DNA of 9,650 bases from an uncultured Gemmiger sp. (GTDB taxonomy: Bacteria > Bacillota > Clostridia > Oscillospirales > Ruminococcaceae): NCBI GenBank assembly GCA_959018215.1, contig CAUEKL010000079.1, positions 1-9,650 of the forward strand. Direction: 5' to 3'. This document shows positions 7,716-9,650 of the stretch, piece after piece. Within the stretch, counting starts at the first letter, position 1; each line of letters opens with the position of its first letter. The notes under the pieces were generated by a model that was not told the origin of the DNA, did not search any database, and saw only the letters and a list, made by a program, of their open reading frames with translations. Position numbers and translations under genes: made by a program.

Positions 7716-7816
7716 GTTCCATCACCTTTCGACCATTTTTCAGGCATCGTATGCCTCAAATTCCACTTTGTCAGAGTAGGTCCCGTCGTCCCGTTTTCCT
7801 GCGGGTATTTTCCCGG
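7716..7816 (-). other. Gap between the symporter and GH3 genes
   Basis: This 101-base gap is the longest inside the gene cluster. It holds the GH3 ribosome site (AAAGGTG, 7723-7729), a good hairpin (7738-7760), a short tandem GTCCCGT repeat (7782-7796), a weak four-pair hairpin just after the symporter stop (7802-7815), and most of a coding-like open run ending at 7740. No U-tract follows either hairpin on the minus strand, so I see no intrinsic terminator. An internal promoter was not recognised. Confidence 0.5.
7738..7760 (-). repeat. Intergenic inverted repeat (hairpin) upstream of the GH3 gene
   Basis: The arms AGGCAT and ATGCCT pair perfectly around a three-base loop. The pairing extends past one mismatch by three further A-T pairs, giving a stem of about nine pairs, 23 bases before the GH3 start. 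In the minus-strand transcript it is followed by GAAAAATGG and not by a U-run, so it could be an mRNA processing or stability element rather than a terminator. Its function is unknown. Confidence 0.5.
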
Positions 7817-9514
7817 TTATTTCTTTTTAGCTTCAGCCTTCGCTTTTTTGCCCGCCAATGCTTTCTGATATTTCGCTTCTTCGGTTGCGAAATCCAGCCC
7901 TTTCTTCCGGCACTTTGCTTTCAGTTCACGGATGCGATTTTCTTCGGCGATCCGGTCATTTTCAGCTTGCTCCTGTGCCGCTTTTTCTTCCGGCGAAACA
8001 TACACTTCGCCTCTGGCTTCCGCTTCCGCCTTATGGCGCGCCGTCACTTCCTCATGGATCTTCGGCAGTTTCTTCTCCACATCAAAGAAGAACATAAAAA
8101 TGAAGCCGATCACATTGCATACCAGAGGAGCGCCCAGGAAGCACAGCGCAAAAAAGGCACGAATGGCAAACGGCTGTTCCACGACCTGGGTGGTATCTGC
8201 CGGAACGATGTACCCCAGCGCGGAAATGCCGCCCAGGATGATCGTCTGTGCAATGCCTGCGCCGACGGTAAACACAATGGTGCGGATGGACGCCGTGAAA
8301 CCATCGGCACGGAAACGGTTGGCCCATTCCACATGGTCCAGGGTGTCGGCCAGCATAGCCACCAGAATATACGTAATGGGCAGCGCACCAAAGGACTTGA
8401 TCACAACGCCCACAAGAACAATGGCAAGATTCGGCGTACCGAACAGGACATTACCCAGAGCCAAAGTGCAACCAACGATGCCGATGCAACAACCCACCTG
8501 CATCACCCGCTGTTTGCCGAATTTATTCACCAGCGGCCAGAGGAAAAACACGCCAAGACCCAGCGGTGCCTGACCGATGGCGTTGATCAACATCTGCGTA
8601 CCCATACCACTGTCGATGGAGCTGTTCATCACCCAGTTGGAGAAATACAGAATCGTCTGCGTGGACAGGTTGTTGGTGACTTCGTAGGCGGTAATGAACG
8701 CCATGAGCAGCAGCCAGTACCGGTTGGCGACGCACGCTTTGAGCTGCTCGCCAAAAGAAATGTTCACTACCTGGCCGGAAGATTCTTCGGCAGCTTGGGT
8801 ATCTTCCGTAACGCGTTCCTTGGTGAAGTAGTATTCAACCAGCGTGGCCGGAAGCATCAGAATCGACAGAATGCCCATCATCGAAAGCCAGTTGCTTCTC
8901 GACCCATTACCGACGCCCAAAAACAGATTGATCATCACCGGCATGATCAGGGTGGTGAGCAGACCGGGCAGCATGGAAACACCAGTGGAGGTCAGAATCG
9001 CCAGGGTATCTCTCTGCCGCGTGTTGCGGGTGGACAGCGGAACCATCAGTGTGTGGCTCATGTTATAAATGGTGAACGCAAAGGCAAAGAACAGGTTATA
9101 GCTGAACACGACCCAGAGAATCTGAATATTGGCCGACGCCTGGGGTACCGCATACAAAAGAATCCCTGTAACCAAAAGAATCGGTCCGGAAATCAGAATC
9201 CACGGCCGTGCCTTGCCCTGACGGGAACGGGTTTTGTCGATAATTCGTCCCATGAAAATATTGGTTACGGCATCCACGATCTTTGAGATCAGGGGCATAA
9301 AAGTAATGAACGCACCGGTAAGCCCCAGCACATCGGTGTAGAACTGGGTAAGGTAGCTTCCTGCAATGCAGTAATAAGCCATAAAGACCATGGCCGGGCC
9401 AGCAAAGTAACCAAGACCTTTTTCCAAACCTGTTGTATTCGATGATTTGATTCGGGAGTCAAAGATTTTCGAAGAAAACAATCCCTTTTTCTCCCTGCTG
9501 GCAGTGTTTTGCAT
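7817..9514 (-). CDS. GPH-family (MelB-like) cation:glycoside symporter
   Basis: A 565-residue integral membrane protein of the glycoside-pentoside-hexuronide:cation symporter family (major facilitator fold). It should import unphosphorylated oligosaccharides or glycosides together with H+ or Na+. The family signature is at 81-105: Asp81, MGRIIDKTRSRQGKARPW, matching the 'D...G...D+T+...G+.RPW' loop after helix 2-3. About twelve hydrophobic segments follow between residues 35 and 478, with a central loop (about 232-255). Residues 478-565 form an unusually long Lys/Glu/Ala-rich hydrophilic tail, predicted cytoplasmic and partly coiled-coil; E. coli MelB-type proteins of about 470 residues lack it. 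The start at 9514 has AGGAGGAG at six bases. It is the first gene of the cluster, and with three cytoplasmic beta-glycosidases downstream the likely cargo is a beta-linked galacto- or gluco-oligosaccharide or a plant glycoside. The precise cargo cannot be read from the sequence. Confidence 0.9.
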   Translation of the reverse strand: MQNTASREKKGLFSSKIFDSRIKSSNTTGLEKGLGYFAGPAMVFMAYYCIAGSYLTQFYTDVLGLTGAFITFMPLISKIVDAVTNIFMGRIIDKTRSRQGKARPWILISGPILLVTGILLYAVPQASANIQILWVVFSYNLFFAFAFTIYNMSHTLMVPLSTRNTRQRDTLAILTSTGVSMLPGLLTTLIMPVMINLFLGVGNGSRSNWLSMMGILSILMLPATLVEYYFTKERVTEDTQAAEESSGQVVNISFGEQLKACVANRYWLLLMAFITAYEVTNNLSTQTILYFSNWVMNSSIDSGMGTQMLINAIGQAPLGLGVFFLWPLVNKFGKQRVMQVGCCIGIVGCTLALGNVLFGTPNLAIVLVGVVIKSFGALPITYILVAMLADTLDHVEWANRFRADGFTASIRTIVFTVGAGIAQTIILGGISALGYIVPADTTQVVEQPFAIRAFFALCFLGAPLVCNVIGFIFMFFFDVEKKLPKIHEEVTARHKAEAEARGEVYVSPEEKAAQEQAENDRIAEENRIRELKAKCRKKGLDFATEEAKYQKALAGKKAKAEAKKK

Positions 9515-9650
9515 AAAATTCTCCTCCTATTTTCGTGCAAAAATCATTGGCTTTGCGTTTGCTTTTCCATAGTTTACAGAATTTCGGCCTCATGATATAC
9601 ACAAATATATGTTTTTTTATCAAGATATTGATTTTTTAGGCATCTATGAT
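9515..9650 (-). promoter_or_regulatory. Leader region of the operon with a possible sigma-A promoter
   Basis: This AT-rich stretch precedes the first gene. On the minus strand TTGATA (9618-9623) resembles a -35 box and, 18 bases further, TATATC (9594-9599) is a weak -10 box, predicting a start near 9587 and a leader of about 70 bases. The leader ends with the strong ribosome site AGGAGGAG (9521-9528). A small inverted repeat, ATCAA-4-TTGAT (9619-9632), overlaps the proposed -35 and could be an operator. I found no clear catabolite-responsive element. No regulator gene is inside the window. The promoter is a guess from motif spacing only. Confidence 0.35.

Noticed and set aside
7738..7760. The intergenic hairpin as an intrinsic terminator
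   Set aside because: No run of U follows the stem in the minus-strand transcript (GAAAAATGG follows), and the downstream gene is 23 bases away with its own good ribosome site.
7709..9286. A 525-codon plus-strand open frame across the symporter gene
   Set aside because: Antisense to a protein with a clear GPH signature and membrane segments; the plus-strand translation is Arg/His/Gln-rich noise.
9545..9575. TTTGCG/TTTGCT-like imperfect direct repeats in the leader as a regulator site
   Set aside because: The repeats are short and imperfect, and neither a palindrome nor a catabolite-responsive element consensus is met.

Overview
The window looks like a carbohydrate-utilisation locus from a gut Firmicute. 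The GC-moderate coding sequence, strong AGGAGG-type ribosome sites, a GPH sugar symporter with a long charged tail, a domain-swapped GH3 enzyme and a DUF4982-type GH2 enzyme together suggest Oscillospiraceae or a related Clostridia lineage. That placement is inferred from protein style, not from a marker gene. Every gene I can support lies on the minus strand, so transcription runs from the right-hand end of the window to the left.

Layout in transcription order: an AT-rich leader with a possible promoter (9515-9650); a GPH/MelB-type cation:glycoside symporter (7817-9514); a 101-base gap holding a hairpin and a short coding-like tail (7716-7816); a GH3 beta-glycosidase with reversed domain order (5274-7715); a GH1 beta-glucosidase (3961-5256); a GH2 beta-galactosidase-type enzyme overlapping it by 20 bases (1614-3980); a membrane-anchored SGNH/GDSL esterase (763-1593); and the N-terminal beta-sandwich part of a second SGNH esterase (from 705). 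That second esterase gene is broken near 345. From there to the left edge the sequence encodes, in another minus-strand frame, an internal to C-terminal piece of a large serine recombinase that continues out of the window.

The genes are tightly spaced (20-base overlap, then gaps of 17, 20, 57 and 101 bases) and I see no convincing intrinsic terminator between them, so they probably form one operon. The likely joint role is uptake of unphosphorylated beta-linked oligosaccharides or glycosides by the symporter, cytoplasmic cleavage by three beta-glycosidases of different families (GH1, GH2, GH3; none has a signal peptide), and removal of acyl groups by SGNH esterases, one of them probably facing the outside. 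The exact substrate cannot be read from the sequence.

The most unusual point is the left end. A recombination scar, mobile-element remnant or assembly join has cut the last esterase gene and fused it out of frame to a serine recombinase fragment. Other points worth a look are the permuted GH3 architecture, an atypical GH1 active-site region, and an orphan 28-codon coding-like run ahead of the GH3 gene.
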